Source: Arthrobacter sp. StoSoilB20
Lineage (GTDB): Bacteria > Actinomycetota > Actinomycetes > Actinomycetales > Micrococcaceae
Reading direction: 5' to 3'
Length of the DNA: 64,000 nucleotides
NCBI RefSeq assembly: GCF_019977295.1
Contig: NZ_AP024651.1
Coordinates: 4,402,001-4,466,000, forward strand
Below the pieces are notes generated by a model. The model worked only from the letters and a program-made list of their open reading frames with translations. It was not told where the DNA came from and did no database searches. The first letter of the stretch is position 1. Every line of letters starts with the position of its first letter. Below are positions 45,243 to 54,987 of the stretch, piece after piece. The position numbers and the translations under genes are program-made.

Positions 45243-46000
45243 ACACCCACTTCTTCGCAGACACCTCTGTCCTGCTGGGCCGTTCCATGCGGCACATCTT
45301 CCGGAGCGTGGACACCATCATCACCACCGCGATCACCCCGATCGCTCTGATGCTGCTGTTCGTCTACGTCTTCGGCGGGGCCATCAGGACGGACACGGAC
45401 AACTACGTCAACTACCTGCTCCCGGGCATCATGCTGATTGCGATCGCATCCGGCATCGCTTACACGGCCGTCCGCTTGTTTACGGACATGCAGAGTGGGA
45501 TCTTCGAGCGGTTCCAGTCCATGCCGATCGCACGTTCGTCGGTTCTTTGGGCCCACGTACTGACCTCGCTGGTGGCTAACGGCCTCTCGCTGGTGATCAT
45601 CGTCCTGGTGGCGCTCCTCATGGGTTTCCGCACCTCGGCCAATGTGCTGGACTGGTTGGCCGTGGCGGGTATTTTGGCACTCTTCACCCTGGCGCTGACG
45701 TGGATTGCCATCATCGCCGGCCTCTCGGCAAAATCGGTGGACGGGGCGGGAGGATTCTCCTACCCGTTGATCTTCCTGCCTTTCATCAGTTCGGCATTCG
45801 TCCCCACGGAAACCATGCCCGGCCCGGTGCGCTGGTTCGCTGAAAACCAGCCGGTGACCTCAATCGTGAACACCATCCAGGACCTGTTCGCCCTGCGTCC
45901 GGTGGGTGGCGACATCTGGGTGGCCTTGGCCTGGTGCCTCGGGATCCTCGTTGTCTCCTACGCCTTTGCCACGGCAGCCTACAAGCGCCAGATCGCCTAG
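45239..46000 (+). CDS. ABC-2 type transporter permease (DrrB-like)
   Basis: The 253-aa membrane protein has six predicted helices and the ABC-2 segment SGIFERFQSMPIARSSVLWAHVLTSL, followed by the conserved helix 5-6 region SYPLIFLPFISSAFVPTETMPGPVRWFAENQP. It pairs with the ATPase upstream as an exporter. A hairpin terminator follows at 46050-46077. Confidence 0.93.
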   Translation: MNTHFFADTSVLLGRSMRHIFRSVDTIITTAITPIALMLLFVYVFGGAIRTDTDNYVNYLLPGIMLIAIASGIAYTAVRLFTDMQSGIFERFQSMPIARSSVLWAHVLTSLVANGLSLVIIVLVALLMGFRTSANVLDWLAVAGILALFTLALTWIAIIAGLSAKSVDGAGGFSYPLIFLPFISSAFVPTETMPGPVRWFAENQPVTSIVNTIQDLFALRPVGGDIWVALAWCLGILVVSYAFATAAYKRQIA

Positions 46001-46049
46001 GCGCCGCGGCATCAGAAACAGCATCAGAAACAGCACCAAACCACGGCCT

Positions 46050-46077
46050 AAGCTCCTCTTTCCCACAAGAGGAGCTT
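46050..46077 (+). terminator. Terminator of the PadR-ABC operon
   Basis: AAGCTCCTCTT pairs perfectly with AAGAGGAGCTT around a 6-nt loop. TCGCC follows, so the T-tract is poor. Confidence 0.65.
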
Positions 46078-46187
46078 TCGCCATGCAGACCGATTCGCCA
46101 TTTGTCAGGCATTGGCTATAGCTTTATCGAACACATTTGTAACGGCCGTCACTATTGTGGCGGGTCCTTCGAAGGGTTCTTGAACTA

Positions 46188-47648
46188 ATGTCCGATCAGA
46201 CAACACAGGGGCAGCTCCGCGCCTCCAGCAGGGACAGCGAGCCCCACCTGTCACGCTCGCTCAGCAACCGCCACATCCAGCTCCTGGCAATCGGCGGCGC
46301 AATCGGCACCGGCCTGTTCATGGGCTCCGGCAAGACCATCTCCGTCGCCGGCCCGTCCGTGATCTTTGTGTACATGATCATCGGCTTCATGCTGTTCTTC
46401 GTCATGAGGGCCATGGGCCAGCTCCTGCTGTCCAACCTGAACTACAAGTCCTTCAGCGACTTCGCGGGCGACCTCTTGGGCCCGTGGGCGGGCTTCTTCA
46501 CCGGTTGGACCTACTGGTTCTGCTGGGTGGTCACCGGCGTGGCGGACGTCATCGCGATCGCGGGCTACGCCGACGAACTTTGGCCGGGAATCCAGCTCTG
46601 GATCCCGGGCCTGGCAACCATCATCATCCTGCTCCTCCTGAACCTTCCCACTGTGAAGGCCTTCGGTGAGACAGAGTTCTGGTTCGCCCTGATCAAAATC
46701 GTTGCCATCGTGGCATTGATCGTGGTGGGCCTGGTGATGATTTTCACCGGCTTCCAGTCCAACGCGGGAACCGCAAGCTTCACCAATCTCTGGAGCCATG
46801 GCGGCTTCTTCCCCAAGGAATTCATGGGCTTCGTGGCCGGTTTCCAGATCGCCGTGTTCGCCTTCGTGGGCATTGAACTGGTGGGCACCGCAGCGGCTGA
46901 AACCAAGAACCCGGAGCACAATCTCCCCCGCGCCATCAATGCCATCCCCCTGCGCGTCATGCTCTTCTACGTCGGCGCCCTCATCATCCTCATGTCGGTC
47001 ACACCTTGGACCGAGTTCAAGGCGGGCCAGAGCCCCTTCATCGCCATGTTCTCCCTCGCCGGTTTGGGAATGGCAGCCACCGTGGTCAACCTCGTAGTGC
47101 TCACCTCGGCCATGTCGTCGGCCAACTCGGGCATCTACTCCACGTCCCGCATGGTTTACGGCCTGGCCAACGACGGCGATGCGCCCAAGCTCTTCGGTCG
47201 GCTCTCCAGCCGCAAAGTACCCCAGAACGCCCTGTTCCTGTCCTGCGTCCTGCTGCTGGCCGGCGTCGCGCTTCTTTATGCGGGCAAGGACGTTGGAGTT
47301 GCCTTCGACATGGTGACCACCGTTTCCGCGGTCTGCTTCATGTTCGTCTGGTCGATCATCCTGGCCAGCTACCTCGTTTACCGCAAACGCCGCCCCGAGC
47401 AGCACGCGGCCTCACCCTTCAAGATGCCCGGCGGCATCCCGATGGTGTGGATTGTCTTCGCATTCTTCGCGTTCCTGGTTTGGGCGCTGACCACCCAGCC
47501 GGACACCCTCACAGCCCTGCTGGTAACGCCCATCTGGTTCGCCATCCTCGGCGTCGCTTACGCAGTGGTCCGCAGGTCGCCCCTGCATCAGGCCCGCGTG
47601 GCCGAATGGAAGGCGATGGCTGAAGCCGAAACCGTGGCAGCGCGCTAA
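46188..47648 (+). CDS. cycA: D-serine/D-alanine/glycine-type amino acid permease (CycA-like)
   Basis: This 486-aa APC-family symporter has 12 helices. It follows E. coli CycA closely: NRHIQLLAIGGAIGTGLFMGSGKTIS, FVYMIIGFMLFFVMRAMGQLLLSNL, GFFTGWTYWFCWVVTGVADV and IAVFAFVGIELVGT. The ATG at 46188 gives the expected start; a longer frame lacks support. A TGTAA-N6-TCACT sequence at 46138-46153 resembles a weak CRP/GlxR site. Uptake of glycine or serine would link with the sox and sdaA genes, though it is far from them. Confidence 0.9.
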   Translation: MSDQTTQGQLRASSRDSEPHLSRSLSNRHIQLLAIGGAIGTGLFMGSGKTISVAGPSVIFVYMIIGFMLFFVMRAMGQLLLSNLNYKSFSDFAGDLLGPWAGFFTGWTYWFCWVVTGVADVIAIAGYADELWPGIQLWIPGLATIIILLLLNLPTVKAFGETEFWFALIKIVAIVALIVVGLVMIFTGFQSNAGTASFTNLWSHGGFFPKEFMGFVAGFQIAVFAFVGIELVGTAAAETKNPEHNLPRAINAIPLRVMLFYVGALIILMSVTPWTEFKAGQSPFIAMFSLAGLGMAATVVNLVVLTSAMSSANSGIYSTSRMVYGLANDGDAPKLFGRLSSRKVPQNALFLSCVLLLAGVALLYAGKDVGVAFDMVTTVSAVCFMFVWSIILASYLVYRKRRPEQHAASPFKMPGGIPMVWIVFAFFAFLVWALTTQPDTLTALLVTPIWFAILGVAYAVVRRSPLHQARVAEWKAMAEAETVAAR

Positions 47649-47681
47649 CACATTAAGGCGCGCTGACTTCCAACAAACAGA

Positions 47682-47717
47682 GGCCGACGTCGGTACCCAG
47701 CTTGGGTGCCGGCGTCG
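47682..47717 (+). terminator. Terminator between cycA and the convergent siderophore operon
   Basis: GCCGACGTCGGTACCC pairs with GGGTGCCGGCGTCGC, with one wobble and one bulge, around AGCTT. GCTCTTCTT follows. It lies between two convergent stops and may serve both directions. Confidence 0.65.
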
Positions 47718-47747
47718 CGCTCTTCTTGCAGCAGGGACAGAAACCCG

Positions 47748-48506
47748 TCAGGCGAAGTACACTCCGATGCGGTTGCCGTCGATCTCCTCAATCCGGATAT
47801 CAATGTCATAGACGTCGTGCAGCATCCCCGCGCGCATGATTTCCGACGGCGTGCCCTGATGGATGAGCCTGCCGTTCTTCATGGCCAGGATGGTGTCCGA
47901 GTAGCAGGACGCGAAATTGATGTCGTGGACCACCAGCACGATGGTCTTGCCCAGTTCGTCAGCCAAACGCCGGAGCAACCGCATCATCTCCACCGAGTGC
48001 TTCATGTCCAGGTTGTTCAGGGGCTCATCCAGCAGCAGGTATTCAGTGTCCTGCGCCAGGACCATCGCGATGTAGGCACGCTGACGCTGACCGCCGGAGA
48101 GCTCGTCAACGAACTTGTCGGCCATGGATGTGAGGTCCAGTTGGCGGATCGCCTCGTCCACGTGCTCAAGATCCTCCACGGTGGGCCGGCCTCCACTGTG
48201 GGGAAAGCGCCCAAAAGCCACGAGGTCGCGCACGGTAAGCCGCATCGTCAGGTGGTTTTCCTGACGGAGGATGGCCATGGTCTTGGCCAGTTCCTTACTG
48301 GGGGTGGCCGTGACATCCAGTCCGGCAACTGAGACTCCCCCGGCATCCATGGGCTGCAGCCGGCTGATCAGGGAGAGAAGCGTCGACTTGCCGGCGCCAT
48401 TGGGGCCGATGATGGACGTGATGCCGCCGCGGGGAATCTCGCAGGTCACATCGTCCAGCACGGTGGTGCCGCCGTAGCGCTTGGTCACGTTCCGGACGGT
48501 AATCAT
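47748..48506 (-). CDS. Iron-siderophore ABC transporter, ATP-binding protein
   Basis: This 252-aa FepC-like ATPase has Walker A IIGPNGAGKSTLLSLI, Q-loop RQENH, signature ELSGGQRQRAYIAMVL, Walker B YLLLDEPLNNLD and an H-loop VVHDINFA. The ATG at 48506 overlaps the permease stop (TGATG-type overlap, 4 bp); the open frame beyond it is antisense to the permease and not real. It is last in the four-gene iron operon, with probable YclP-type function. Confidence 0.95.
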   Translation of the reverse strand: MITVRNVTKRYGGTTVLDDVTCEIPRGGITSIIGPNGAGKSTLLSLISRLQPMDAGGVSVAGLDVTATPSKELAKTMAILRQENHLTMRLTVRDLVAFGRFPHSGGRPTVEDLEHVDEAIRQLDLTSMADKFVDELSGGQRQRAYIAMVLAQDTEYLLLDEPLNNLDMKHSVEMMRLLRRLADELGKTIVLVVHDINFASCYSDTILAMKNGRLIHQGTPSEIMRAGMLHDVYDIDIRIEEIDGNRIGVYFA

Positions 48507-49537
48507 TTCAGCGAGCCTTTCAGCAACAGGTAAAGGAAGAGGATGCCGCCGGTGAACTCGATGATGACGCTCAGGGCAGTGGCAAAGCCGAACACGCGCT
48601 CCAGCAGCAACTGGCCGCCCACCAACGCAATGGCACCGATCAACACCACGATCGGCAGAAGCCAGGCATGCCGGAAACCACGGCAGAGCTGATAGCCGAG
48701 GCTCACCACCAGGAGCCCGAAGAACGTCACGGGACCCACCAGGGCCGTGGAGATGGCAACCAGCAGCGAGCATGCAAGCAACACCCGCATCACCACGCGC
48801 TTGTGGTCCACGCCGACGTTGATGGCCACTTCCCGGCCAAGCGCCAGCACGTCCAAGGTGTGCCGCATGCGCCACACTCCGACGCATACCAGCGCAACCA
48901 GCACCGCGGAAACACCCAGCAGCCCCGGGTCCACGTTGTTGAAGCTGGCGAAGAACAGGTCCTGGAGGATGATGAATTCGCTCGGTTCCATGAGCCTCTG
49001 CAACAGCGAGGAGAAACCACGGAACAGCGTGCCAAGCACAATCCCAACGAGCAACAGCAGATGCAGGGACCTCGTGGCCCCGGTGAACATCCACCGGTAA
49101 AGGAACGCGCTGAATCCCACCATCAGCAGGATCTCCACACCGAACTTGAGCGTCGACGGAGCGGTGGCCAACGTCGCGGCCCCGGCAATGAAAGCCAGCG
49201 CGGTTTGCACCAGGATGTACAGGGAGTCGAAGCCCATAATGGACGGCGTCAGGATCCGGTTGGCCGTCACGGTCTGGAAAAGCAGCGTGGACACTCCAAC
49301 CGCCACGGCTACCAGCAGCATCGCTGAGACCTTGATGGCCCGGCGCGGCAGGATGTACGCGATGTTGCCTTTGAGGTCGATGGTCAGGAAAACAGCAACA
49401 AGAACGACGGCGGCAATCGCCAGGATGGCGATCACCAGTCCCGGCGGGGTGCTTCGTACGGTTGCGCGCAGGCGGGCCACCACAGAAACGGGCGCGAGTG
49501 GCTTCAGGGGTGCCGGCGTCACGGAAGTTTCAGGCAT
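48503..49537 (-). CDS. Iron-siderophore ABC transporter permease (FecCD family), second
   Basis: The 344-aa permease has nine or ten helices. It has the FecCD core GFDSLYILVQTALAF and the coupling region ALGREVAINVGVDHKRVVMRVLLACSLLVAISTALVGPVTFFGLLV. It overlaps the first permease by 8 bp and the ATPase by 4 bp. Together with its partner it forms a heterodimeric import channel, as in YclN/YclO. Confidence 0.94.
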   Translation of the reverse strand: MPETSVTPAPLKPLAPVSVVARLRATVRSTPPGLVIAILAIAAVVLVAVFLTIDLKGNIAYILPRRAIKVSAMLLVAVAVGVSTLLFQTVTANRILTPSIMGFDSLYILVQTALAFIAGAATLATAPSTLKFGVEILLMVGFSAFLYRWMFTGATRSLHLLLLVGIVLGTLFRGFSSLLQRLMEPSEFIILQDLFFASFNNVDPGLLGVSAVLVALVCVGVWRMRHTLDVLALGREVAINVGVDHKRVVMRVLLACSLLVAISTALVGPVTFFGLLVVSLGYQLCRGFRHAWLLPIVVLIGAIALVGGQLLLERVFGFATALSVIIEFTGGILFLYLLLKGSLK

Positions 49538-50537
49538 TGCGTTTCCTCAACAGCAGGAAGAGAAACAAGATGGCACCCAGGACGGACATGACCATGCCCA
49601 CAGGAACCTCATAGGGGAACCGAATGGTCCGGCCAATGATGTCGCAAACCAGCACGAACGCCGCCCCGAAAAGCGCGGTCCAGGGAACGGCACGGCGGAG
49701 ATTGTCGCCGAACAGCAGGGAAACAATGTTGGGGACCACCAGGCCGAGGAACGGCACAGCGCCCACAGTGGTAACAACAACCGCCGAGATCAGCGAGACG
49801 ATCATCAGGCCGAGCCGCATGGTGCGGGCGTAGTTCAGGCCAAGGTTGGTGGTGAAGTCCTGGCCCATGCCGGCCACGGTGAAGCGGTCGGCAGCAAGGA
49901 GGCCCACCAACACCAGGACAGCCACGATCCACAGCAGTTCGTACCGGCCGCGCAGCACCCCGGAGAAGTCGCCGATCATCCAGTTGCTGAGCGTCTGCAA
50001 CAGGTCAAAACGGTAGGCGAAGAACGTAGTGACGGCCGCGATGATGCCGCCCAGCATGATGCCCACCAGCGGAATCAGCAGGGTATTCCGGGCCGGAAGC
50101 CTCCGGAGGATCGCCAGGAACAGGGCTGTGCCCAGGACGGCGAACACGGATGCCACGATCATCTTGGTCAGAATCGGTGAGTCCGGGGCAAACACGGTGA
50201 CCACCAGGATGCCGAGAGTGGCCGATTCCACCGTGCCCACAGTGGACGGCTCAACAAAGCGGTTCCGGGCCATGAGCTGCATGATCAACCCGGCAACGGC
50301 GACGGCCATCCCGGCCAGCACCACAGCCAAGGTGCGTGGCACCCGGGAGACCCAGAAGATCTCCCAAGCACCGGCGTCGTTCGCCAGCAGGGCCGGCAAC
50401 GAAACGTCGCTGACCCCGACGAAGATACTGCCAACCGCAATCACCAGCACAACGACGGCAGCCGCAACCAGGCGGGCGGTTTCGCCAGTCCGGTTGCGGC
50501 TTGCTGCTGCCGTGGGGCGCACGGCTGTAATTGTCAC
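49530..50537 (-). CDS. Iron-siderophore ABC transporter permease (FecCD family), first
   Basis: The 335-aa permease has the FecCD signatures VPRTLAVVLAGMAVAVAGLIMQLMARNRFVEPSTVG and GLNYARTMRLGLMIVSLISAVVVTTVGAVPFLGLVVPNI. The binding protein gene lies 26 bp upstream and the second permease overlaps it by 8 bp. About nine helices are visible. Regulation is expected through the iron box at 51577. Confidence 0.95.
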   Translation of the reverse strand: MTITAVRPTAAASRNRTGETARLVAAAVVVLVIAVGSIFVGVSDVSLPALLANDAGAWEIFWVSRVPRTLAVVLAGMAVAVAGLIMQLMARNRFVEPSTVGTVESATLGILVVTVFAPDSPILTKMIVASVFAVLGTALFLAILRRLPARNTLLIPLVGIMLGGIIAAVTTFFAYRFDLLQTLSNWMIGDFSGVLRGRYELLWIVAVLVLVGLLAADRFTVAGMGQDFTTNLGLNYARTMRLGLMIVSLISAVVVTTVGAVPFLGLVVPNIVSLLFGDNLRRAVPWTALFGAAFVLVCDIIGRTIRFPYEVPVGMVMSVLGAILFLFLLLRKRNA

Positions 50538-50563
50538 GTCAGGATTTCAGGTGAAGCGGAAGG

Positions 50564-51514
50564 TCAGGCGACGGAGTCGGCCACTGCGGTGACCATGGCC
50601 TGGACGTTGTTCAGGCCGTAGCCAACGATGTACCAACCGGCGGGATCGAGGTTGACGATCTTGTTGTTCTTGGCGGCGTTGGTGGACTTCACGAGCTCGT
50701 TGTCCAGGATGGGGTTGGCTGTGGAGCCGGGGGTGCCGATCGCGGTATCGCGGTTGATGACGTAGAGGATGTCCGGGTTGGTTTCCTTGATGTATTCGAA
50801 GGAAACAGCCTCGCCGTGGGAGCCCTCGGCCTTGACGTCGGCCGCAGTGGGGACGCCCAGGACGTCGTGGATGATGCCGAAGCGTGAGCCCGCACCGTAC
50901 GCGGTGACTTCGCCACCGGAGGTCAGGACGATCAGGCCCTTGCCGGCAGAGGTGGCCTTGGTCTTGGTCTCAGCCACCTTCTTGTCTACCTCTGCAAGCT
51001 TGGAGGCGACTTCGTCTTCCTTCTTGAAGATCTTGCCGAGCTTCTCGGTCTGGGCCTTGAAGCTTTCCATCGGCTTGGCGGCGTCAACGGAGAGATCGAT
51101 GGTGGGGGCGATCTTGCTCAATTCCTCGTAGGCGCCGGCGGTGCGGCCGGAGACGATGATGAGGTCCGGAGCTGCGGAGCTGACGGCTTCGAAATCGGGC
51201 TCCTTCAGCGAGCCCACCTTGGCATACTTGGCGTCGGAGAACTTCTTGAGTGCTTCCGGGTAGCTGGCTTCGGGAACGCCGGTGGGCTCCACGCCGAGCG
51301 CGTTCATGGTATCCAAAACGCCGAGATCGAAAGTGACCACCTTGGCCGGGTTCACGGGAACATTCGAGGTGGAGCCTTGGGCGTGTTCAATCGTGATGGT
51401 GCCGGCTTCCCCGGGCTGGGAAGACGCCGCCGCCCCGCCTCCACATGCCGTAACGGTCAGCAAGGCAGCGCCTGCAGCCAGTGCCCCGATGTAGCTCGAC
51501 AGCCTCTTTTTCAC
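50564..51514 (-). CDS. Iron-siderophore ABC transporter, substrate-binding lipoprotein
   Basis: This 316-aa periplasm-type binding protein is anchored as a lipoprotein: signal peptide with lipobox LTVTACGG (Cys about 24). The mature part is a class III (FatB/YclQ/CeuE-like) fold: HAQGSTSNVPVNPAKVVTFDLGVLDTMNALG, DLIIVSGRTAGAYEELSKIAPTIDL and TAYGAGSRFGIIHDVLG. This group binds catecholate siderophores such as petrobactin in Bacillus. It is first in the operon, 63 bp below a DtxR/IdeR-type box. The ligand is inferred from the family. Confidence 0.93.
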   Translation of the reverse strand: MKKRLSSYIGALAAGAALLTVTACGGGAAASSQPGEAGTITIEHAQGSTSNVPVNPAKVVTFDLGVLDTMNALGVEPTGVPEASYPEALKKFSDAKYAKVGSLKEPDFEAVSSAAPDLIIVSGRTAGAYEELSKIAPTIDLSVDAAKPMESFKAQTEKLGKIFKKEDEVASKLAEVDKKVAETKTKATSAGKGLIVLTSGGEVTAYGAGSRFGIIHDVLGVPTAADVKAEGSHGEAVSFEYIKETNPDILYVINRDTAIGTPGSTANPILDNELVKSTNAAKNNKIVNLDPAGWYIVGYGLNNVQAMVTAVADSVA

Positions 51515-51576
51515 GCCGGTACTCCACTCACTAATAAGTCATAGATGTGTTGCCTAATTGCTTTTGACTCTATTAG

Positions 51577-51595
51577 TAAGGTGAGGCTAACTTCA
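51577..51595 (-). promoter_or_regulatory. DtxR/IdeR iron box upstream of the siderophore operon
   Basis: TAAGGTGAGGCTAACTTCA agrees with the actinobacterial iron-box consensus TWAGGTWAGSCTWACCTWA at about 15 of 19 positions. It lies 62 bp upstream of the binding-protein ATG. Repression by iron-loaded DtxR/IdeR is expected. Confidence 0.75.
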
Positions 51596-51601
51596 AAACC
51601 G

Positions 51602-51664
51602 AAAGGCCCTCCAGCGGTTGAAAGTGACCGAAGTCACGCGTTTTTCTCCCGCTGGAGAGCCTTT
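51602..51664 (-). terminator. Nested hairpin terminator of the mannitol operon
   Basis: A 16-bp stem with one mismatch (AAAGGCYCTCCAGCGG type) encloses a smaller perfect hairpin GTGAC-CGAA-GTCAC. On the minus strand the stem ends CCTTTCGGTTTT. It starts 21 bp after the mtlD stop. Confidence 0.75.
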
Positions 51665-51685
51665 GTTACTTTTCGATCGTCAGGA

Positions 51686-52834
51686 TCAGGATTCTGCTTG
51701 CCGATCCTCCACGAGCTTCTGGACGGCAGCGAACAGTGGGTGCGAGGCCGTCAGTTCCGTGATGCGTTCGACGGCGGCCGCAGCGTCCAGCGCCGAGAGC
51801 AGCTTTGCGAGCTCTACGGCTTCGTCGTCGTTAGCGTCGTCGAAGCGGAGGGCAGCAGACATCGCCTCAAGAAGTGCCACCGGTGTCACGCCACGCTCGG
51901 CCAACTCCGCAGCAGGACCAACAAAGCGCTCATGCCGGCTGAGCTTCCGCAAGGGCGCCCTGCCCACGCGGTTCACCGTGTCCGGCAGATGCGGGTTGGT
52001 GAAGCGGGAAAGGATTTTCTGGACATAGGCCTCCTGCTCCGCCTCAACAAACCCATGCTTGGCAACCAGCAGTTCCTTGGTTTCCTCCAGCACTGCGCGG
52101 ACCTTCGCTGCAACAGACGGATCCGCCATGGCATCGGAGATCTTCTCAAGCCCGGCCTGGTACCCGAAGTACGCGGCCGAAGCATGGCCGGTATTGACCG
52201 TGAACAGCTTGCGCTCAATGTATGGACCAAGCTCGTCCACGAACGTGGCGCCCGGGATCACCGGCGCGTTGCCACCAAACGGAGTCCGGTCAATGACCCA
52301 CTCGTAGAACGTCTCCACGGTGACGTCCAGGCCCTGGCCCGGCGCCTGGTTGGGGACAATGCGGTCCACCGCCGTGTTGGCAAAGACTGCGAGCGCGTCC
52401 AAGTCGCCCGCGGAGTCGTCCCAGGCCGCACGGATTTCCGTGTGCAGGAGATCCGTAGCGTTAATGGCGTTCTCGCAGGCCATGACCTGCAATGGCGGCA
52501 ACTCCGGGGAACGGGCGGCCAGTCCCCTGGCGATCACCGGTGCCACGAACTTCAGGATGTGCGGACCCACCGCAGTGGTGACCACATCCGCCGTCGAGAT
52601 TTCCTCCACAACGGCGACTTCCTGCGAACCCGAGTTAAGGGCGCGGAAACCTGTGACGGTCTTGACCGCCGGGTTCTCGCCAACCTCGTGGACGTCATAG
52701 CTGCTTGCCGCCGCGAGCTGGCTGATCAGCGCGTCCGCGACATCGGCGAACACCACCTCATAGCCGGCTTCGTGAAGCAGCAGCCCCACGAAGCCACGCC
52801 CGATGTTGCCTGCCCCAAAATGGACTGCCTTCAC
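51686..52834 (-). CDS. mtlD: Mannitol-1-phosphate 5-dehydrogenase
   Basis: The enzyme oxidises mannitol 1-phosphate to fructose 6-phosphate with NAD+. The 382-aa protein has the N-terminal Rossmann motif [41 protein letters not shown] and the catalytic-region [20 protein letters not shown]. Length and motifs match MtlD. Its start overlaps the mtlA stop by 1 bp, so the mannitol PTS and dehydrogenase are made together. Confidence 0.95.
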   Translation of the reverse strand: MKAVHFGAGNIGRGFVGLLLHEAGYEVVFADVADALISQLAAASSYDVHEVGENPAVKTVTGFRALNSGSQEVAVVEEISTADVVTTAVGPHILKFVAPVIARGLAARSPELPPLQVMACENAINATDLLHTEIRAAWDDSAGDLDALAVFANTAVDRIVPNQAPGQGLDVTVETFYEWVIDRTPFGGNAPVIPGATFVDELGPYIERKLFTVNTGHASAAYFGYQAGLEKISDAMADPSVAAKVRAVLEETKELLVAKHGFVEAEQEAYVQKILSRFTNPHLPDTVNRVGRAPLRKLSRHERFVGPAAELAERGVTPVALLEAMSAALRFDDANDDEAVELAKLLSALDAAAAVERITELTASHPLFAAVQKLVEDRQAES

Positions 52835-54921
52835 TATGCGTTGACCTTTCCGAACAGCTCCAACACTTCATCAACCGTGGTTGCTTCCTCCAACTGGGCC
52901 ACCTGGGCCTTGTTGGTGAAGATCTTGGCGATTGAAGACAGGATGTGGAGGTGTTCATTGTTGAGGCCGGCCACGCCAACCACGAACTTCACTTGCTTGC
53001 CACCCCAGTCGATGCCCTCCGGGTAGCGGATGATGGACACGGCCGAGTGGTTGATGTGCTCCTTGGCATCGTTGGTGCCGTGCGGGATCGCCAGGAAGCT
53101 GCCCATGTATGTGGACACGGATTCCTCGCGCTCGTGCATGGCGTGGACGTAGCTCACATCCACGGCACCGCGGTCAAGCAGGAGCTTGCCCGCCTCGTCG
53201 ATCGCAGCATCACGGTCCGTTGCGGTTCCGTTCAGGACCACGCTTTCGCGAAGCAGGACACCTTTGCCTTCAGCTTGAGCGCCTGTTGCTTGAGCGCCGT
53301 TTGCTTGACCCCCGACGCCGACAGCCGGTTCAGCGGTATGCGCACCCTGGGCGGGGGCTGCTGTTGTGGCAGCTTCGGTGGGCTGTGCCCCGGCGGCGGG
53401 TTCCGCCGTCGTGCCTGACGCTGTGGCGTCAGTGTTGCTGCTGCGGACCAGCTCAACAATGTCGTCATACTCGGGGCTGTTCATGAAGTTGTCCACCGAG
53501 TAGTGGATGGCACTGGCCGTCCTCGGCTGGGCTCGTTCGGTCAGGTCCTGGTGGGTGACCACAACGTCGTAGCTGTCGCTGAGGTTCGCGATGGCCGAGT
53601 TGGTGACTTTGACGTCCGGGAAGCCGGCCGCCTTGATCTTGTTGCGCAGCACCGAGGCGCCCATGGCACTTGAACCCATGCCGGCGTCGCAAGCGAACAC
53701 GATGTTTTGAACCGGGCGGGTGAGGACGGTGCCCTCACCCTGGGCTGCAGCCCTGTCGCCTACCAATGCTGAAGAGACCGAGCTCTTCTTGCCCTTCATG
53801 GCCTCCATGCGGGATGTGGCGGCGGAGAGGTCATCCTCGCCCTTGTTCTTGGAGGTCCGCAGAATCAGCGAAGCGATCAGGAAGGACACGGCAGTGGCCA
53901 GGACAACCGCCAGGATGACGCCGACGTAGCTGTCGCGGGAGGTCTGGGCAATGACCGCGATGATGGAACCCGGAGCAGCAGGTGCCACGAGTCCGGAGTT
54001 GGTGATGGCCAAGGTGGCGATGCCCGTCATGCCACCGCCGATCGCGGCGAGGATGAGGATGGGCTTCATCAGGACGTACGGGAAGTAGATCTCGTGGATA
54101 CCACCGAGGAAGTGGATGATCGCGGCACCGGGTGCCGAAGCACGGGCAGCTCCACGGCCGAAGAACATGTACGCCAGCAGGATGCCCAGGCCCGGGCCGG
54201 GGTTGGCCTCGAGCAGGAACAGGATGGACTTGCCCTGGTCCAGCGACTGCTGGATGCCCAGCGGAGTCAGCACGCCGTGGTTGATGGCGTTGTTGAGGAA
54301 GAGGACCTTGGCAGGTTCGATGAAAATGCTGGTCAGCGGCAGGAGGCCGTTGTCCACCAGGAACTGGACCACGGAGCCGGCGCCGGCCGTGAAGGCCTTG
54401 ACCACGGGCGTCAGCCCGTAGAACCCGAGCAGGGTCAGGATTCCGCCCCAGATACCGGCAGAGAAGTTATTGACCAGCATCTCAAAACCGGGCCGGATCT
54501 TGCCGTCCCAAATGGCGTCGATCTTCTTCATGGTCCAGCCGCCCAGCGGGCCCATGATCATGGCGCCAATGAACATGGGGATGCCGGTACCGACAATCAC
54601 GCCCATGGTGGCGATGGCACCCACCACGCCGCCGCGAACGTCGTAGACCATCCGGCCGCCGGTGTAGGCAATCAGGAGCGGAAGCAGGTAGTTGACCATG
54701 GGGCCCACAAGGCCCACGTGGGCAACACCTTCGGCGTTGGTCCCATAACCGCCAAGCTCCGGGACCGGAATCCAGCCCTTTTCGATGAACAGGGCTGTGA
54801 TGAGGCCCCAGGCGATGAAGGCACCAATGTTCGGCATGATCATGCCGGACAGGAATGTCCCGAACTTTTGGACACCAACACGGGCGCTGGTGCGGGGCTT
54901 CGCAACGGTCTCTGTTGCCAT
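52834..54921 (-). CDS. mtlA: PTS mannitol transporter, EIICBA fusion
   Basis: This 695-aa enzyme II imports and phosphorylates mannitol. The IIC domain is residues about 15-350 ([43 protein letters not shown]). The IIB domain is about 400-500 with phospho-Cys in [17 protein letters not shown] long Ala/Thr/Gly/Gln-rich linker (about 505-560) leads to IIA (about 560-695) with the phospho-His motif LAIPHGTND. All phosphorylation sites are intact. ATG 54921 follows TAGGAA. EI and HPr are encoded just beyond the divergent TetR gene. Confidence 0.95.
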   Translation of the reverse strand: MATETVAKPRTSARVGVQKFGTFLSGMIMPNIGAFIAWGLITALFIEKGWIPVPELGGYGTNAEGVAHVGLVGPMVNYLLPLLIAYTGGRMVYDVRGGVVGAIATMGVIVGTGIPMFIGAMIMGPLGGWTMKKIDAIWDGKIRPGFEMLVNNFSAGIWGGILTLLGFYGLTPVVKAFTAGAGSVVQFLVDNGLLPLTSIFIEPAKVLFLNNAINHGVLTPLGIQQSLDQGKSILFLLEANPGPGLGILLAYMFFGRGAARASAPGAAIIHFLGGIHEIYFPYVLMKPILILAAIGGGMTGIATLAITNSGLVAPAAPGSIIAVIAQTSRDSYVGVILAVVLATAVSFLIASLILRTSKNKGEDDLSAATSRMEAMKGKKSSVSSALVGDRAAAQGEGTVLTRPVQNIVFACDAGMGSSAMGASVLRNKIKAAGFPDVKVTNSAIANLSDSYDVVVTHQDLTERAQPRTASAIHYSVDNFMNSPEYDDIVELVRSSNTDATASGTTAEPAAGAQPTEAATTAAPAQGAHTAEPAVGVGGQANGAQATGAQAEGKGVLLRESVVLNGTATDRDAAIDEAGKLLLDRGAVDVSYVHAMHEREESVSTYMGSFLAIPHGTNDAKEHINHSAVSIIRYPEGIDWGGKQVKFVVGVAGLNNEHLHILSSIAKIFTNKAQVAQLEEATTVDEVLELFGKVNA

Positions 54922-54987
54922 GTGAATTCCTAACGTGTGTCCCGCTGCGGCGCGGGGTCAGTCGATATAGATCGAGAGAGAACAGCC

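Noticed and set aside
48507..49094. N-terminal extension of the siderophore ATPase
   Set aside because: Overlaps the permease in another frame; ATG 48506 gives the normal ATPase start.
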